This document shows, piece after piece, positions 4,979-5,648 of a DNA stretch of 5,648 nucleotides. The position numbers and the translations under genes are program-made. The notes beneath the pieces are model-generated. The model was not told the DNA's origin. It worked only from the letters and a program-made list of their open reading frames with translations, and searched no databases. The first letter of the stretch is position 1. The number at the start of each line of letters is the position of its first letter. This DNA is from Actinomycetota bacterium (GTDB taxonomy: Bacteria; Actinomycetota; Thermoleophilia; Solirubrobacterales; Solirubrobacteraceae): NCBI GenBank assembly GCA_009699915.1, contig WLNG01000106.1, forward strand, positions 1-5,648, given 5' to 3'.

Positions 4979-5648
4979 ATGGCCGAGACCAACGATTCCC
5001 CGACGAGCCTTCTGAGGCCGCTCGTCGAGGATCTCCACGCGCGTCGCGCGCAGGCGCTGCTCGGCGGCGGCGAGGAGAAGGTCGCCCGCCAGCACGCGGA
5101 GGGCAAGCTCACCGCGCGTGAGCGCATCGCGCTGCTGATCGACGAGGGCACCTTCACCGAGCTCGGCGTCCACGGCGGCATTCATTACTCGGTGCGGGGA
5201 CTCGAGGACCGCGAGGCTCCCGCCGACGGCGTGGTCACCGGCTACGGCAAGGTCGACGGCCGGATGGTCGTCGTCTGTGCGTACGACTTCACCGTGATGG
5301 CCGGCTCGATGGGAACGACCGGTGAGGTGAAGGTCTCGCGCCTGCGCGAGATGGCGCTGACCAAGCGCCTGCCGTTCATCTGGCTGCTCGATTCGGCCGG
5401 CGCACGCATCCAGGAGGCGGTCGGGTCGCTCTTCGCCGGTTCGGGCCATCTCTTCCGTGAGGAGGTGGTGATGAGCGGCGTCGTCCCGCAGATCGCCGCA
5501 CTGATGGGTCCCTGCGCCGCCGGAACCGCCTACATCCCGGGTCTCGCCGACTTCGTTCCGATGGTGAAGGGGCGCGGCTCGATGGCGCTCGCAGGTCCGC
5601 ACCTGGTGCGCGCTGCGGTCGGCGAGGACGTCACACAGGAGGAGCTCG
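4979..5648 (+). CDS. Biotin-dependent acyl-CoA carboxylase, carboxyltransferase (beta) subunit, 3'-truncated by window
   Basis: Transfers CO2 from carboxybiotin to an acyl-CoA. The frame stays open from the ATG at 4979 to the window end, giving 223 residues of an expected 500-540. Seen in order: ADGVVTGYGKVDGR (82-95), AYDFTVMAGSMG (101-112), WLLDSAGARIQE (135-146), GPCAAGTAYIPGLADF (177-192) and ALAGPHLVRAAVGEDV (203-218). DFTVMAGS resembles propionyl/acetyl-CoA carboxylases, while AAGTAYIPGLAD and LAGPHLVRAAVGE lean toward methylcrotonyl/geranyl-CoA carboxylases, so the substrate is not assignable. The first half is the N-terminal CT domain that binds the acyl-CoA; the C-terminal, biotin-side half is beyond the window. 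The gene is tightly linked to the hydratase-family gene (1-nt gap). A biotin carboxylase/BCCP alpha subunit would be its partner and is not in view. Confidence 0.93.
   Translation, partial: MAETNDSPTSLLRPLVEDLHARRAQALLGGGEEKVARQHAEGKLTARERIALLIDEGTFTELGVHGGIHYSVRGLEDREAPADGVVTGYGKVDGRMVVVCAYDFTVMAGSMGTTGEVKVSRLREMALTKRLPFIWLLDSAGARIQEAVGSLFAGSGHLFREEVVMSGVVPQIAALMGPCAAGTAYIPGLADFVPMVKGRGSMALAGPHLVRAAVGEDVTQEEL

Noticed and set aside
3988..5181. A 397-codon minus-strand reading frame opposite the hydratase-family gene
   Set aside because: No motif in the product, Arg/Ala/Asp-rich; it covers a clear crotonase gene and the start of the carboxyltransferase on the other strand.
4637..5602. A 321-codon minus-strand reading frame opposite the carboxyltransferase
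   Set aside because: The carboxyltransferase frame is continuous and full of family motifs; the antisense product is compositionally biased and unrecognised.

Overview
The window is about 5.6 kb of very GC-rich DNA, with G or C at most third codon positions. It is packed with short-gap genes for acyl-CoA and lipid chemistry. This style, and the look of the carboxyltransferase and dehydrogenases, fit a high-GC actinobacterium; a soil Thermoleophilia/Solirubrobacterales-type lineage is my guess from general resemblance, not a proven placement. I see no rRNA, tRNA, CRISPR array, insertion sequence, phage gene or long repeat.

Layout. (1) Positions 1-1036, plus strand: the 3' part of a PlsC-family acyltransferase, followed 5 nt later by a short SDR-like protein that has lost its catalytic residues. 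(2) Positions 985-3858, minus strand: a probable three-gene operon, transcribed leftward, of acyl-CoA dehydrogenase, second acyl-CoA dehydrogenase and GNAT acetyltransferase. Its last gene runs tail-to-tail into the SDR-like gene with a 52-bp overlap. (3) Positions 3859-3941: a short divergent promoter region. (4) Positions 3942-5648, plus strand: a doubtful 78-aa ORF, then an enoyl-CoA hydratase/isomerase-family gene, then 1 nt later the start of a biotin-dependent acyl-CoA carboxylase carboxyltransferase (beta) subunit cut by the window end.

How the genes may work together (inference). Acyl-CoA dehydrogenation, biotin-dependent carboxylation and enoyl-CoA hydration are three consecutive steps in leucine/isovalerate (Liu) and acyclic terpene (Atu) catabolism. 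Both dehydrogenases place the catalytic glutamate at the position used by isovaleryl-CoA and long-chain acyl-CoA dehydrogenases, not the MCAD position. The divergent layout therefore looks like a branched-chain or otherwise unusual acyl-CoA degradation locus. The biotin carboxylase/BCCP alpha subunit and any lyase are not in view and would be expected beyond 5648. The substrate cannot be set from this window.

Most of the content is conventional. The points most worth a second look are the lysine-free SDR-like protein, the hydratase-family protein lacking one of the two classical catalytic glutamates, the convergent gene overlap, and two candidate leaderless promoters placed 6-7 nt before the start codons of the two divergent gene sets.
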